DNA of 7,093 nucleotides. Origin: Bacteroidales bacterium. GTDB lineage: Bacteria > Bacteroidota > Bacteroidia > Bacteroidales > VadinHA17. The position numbers and the translations under genes were made by a program. Where the stretch lies: positions 3,420 to 10,512 of the forward strand of contig PMIG01000346.1 of the NCBI GenBank assembly GCA_003157055.1. The letters are read 5' to 3'. Below the pieces are notes generated by a model. That model saw nothing but the letters and a program-made list of their open reading frames with translations. It had not been told where the DNA came from and did not search any database. This document shows positions 6,684 through 7,093 of this stretch, piece by piece; position 1 is the first letter of the stretch; every line of letters begins with the position of its first letter.

Positions 6684-7093
6684 ATGACAGATATTAATAA
6701 AACCATTCAGCAGCATAAACAGCTTTGTAACCTGGTTTCTGAGAGGAAAATCAAGCAAAGCCTTGATATCCTGTCTGATATGATGATAAGCGCCTCATCC
6801 GGCGACTTTCATGATGAGTATGATGACCTGGTGATGACCTATAGGAATATGCTCACTTATACCATTGAAGGTATAAATGATCCTGAAAGAAGCAAGGTTT
6901 ATCTTAAACTGATCCAGTCAATTCTGGAACTCTCTGATAAAGTAAGACAGGACATATTGTCACATTATTCAGGCTGGAATACTTACTGGGTTAAGCAGCA
7001 GGCTGAAAAAGAGATGAATCTGAGTGGTAAAACAATTGTGGAAACAGTTGATGACCTGATGTTTAAATCGGAGCTTGATGAGTGGCTGAAATT
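6684..7093 (+). CDS. Uncharacterised helical protein, N-terminal part (3' partial)
   Basis: An open frame of 136 codons starts at ATG 6684, the first start after an in-frame TAG at 6672, and has no stop before the window ends. The protein begins MTDINKTIQQHKQLCNLVSE and is rich in Asp, Glu, Lys and Leu. It shows amphipathic helical spacing, no signal peptide and no membrane segment, so it is probably soluble and cytoplasmic. Phrases such as GINDPERSKVYLKLI and LELSDKVRQDIL recall a conserved Bacteroidales hypothetical protein with TPR-like helical repeats; this is memory-based resemblance, not a demonstrated match, and I assign no function. Codon use looks like that of its neighbours. It follows the patatin gene by 153 nt on the same strand and may have its own promoter. 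Confidence 0.75.
   Translation, partial: MTDINKTIQQHKQLCNLVSERKIKQSLDILSDMMISASSGDFHDEYDDLVMTYRNMLTYTIEGINDPERSKVYLKLIQSILELSDKVRQDILSHYSGWNTYWVKQQAEKEMNLSGKTIVETVDDLMFKSELDEWLK

Overview
The window looks like chromosomal DNA of an anaerobic, fermentative member of the Bacteroidota (Bacteroidales-like). This rests on inference: the patatin–Omp85 fusion and the YgiQ protein read like Bacteroidales subfamily members, starts lack clear Shine-Dalgarno sequences, and a TAnnTTTG-type -7 box lies in the one short divergent promoter region. No rRNA, tRNA, CRISPR array, transposase or phage gene is visible.

Layout. (1) 1–2289, plus strand: the end of a redox operon, with a 5'-truncated [FeFe]-hydrogenase catalytic subunit (HydA/HndD type) followed after 33 nt by a NuoE-like [2Fe-2S] thioredoxin-fold subunit (HydC/HndA type). 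Together with a NuoF-like flavoprotein presumably encoded just upstream, these would form a soluble NAD(P)-linked, possibly electron-bifurcating, hydrogenase. A hairpin at 2317–2350 is the likely terminator. (2) 2315–4177, minus strand: a YgiQ-family (UPF0313) radical SAM protein, convergent with the hydrogenase operon. Its last 35 residues are not family-like; they are encoded by a heptanucleotide tandem repeat containing a perfect 22-bp palindrome, then by low-complexity DNA that runs into the hydrogenase terminator. (3) 4178–4229: a 52-nt divergent promoter region. (4) 4230–6530, plus strand: a signal peptide–patatin–POTRA–Omp85 barrel protein, a PlpD-like (type Vd) outer-membrane phospholipase candidate. 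(5) 6531–6683: a 153-nt gap with an AT-rich inverted repeat. (6) 6684–7093, plus strand: the N-terminal 136 codons of an uncharacterised helical protein running off the window end.

The genes do not form one pathway: the hydrogenase pair is a functional unit, and the other three genes look independent. I see no convincing new multi-gene system. The observation most worth following is the 7-bp repeat that has apparently replaced the conserved C-terminus of the YgiQ protein and whose copy number would shift its reading frame.
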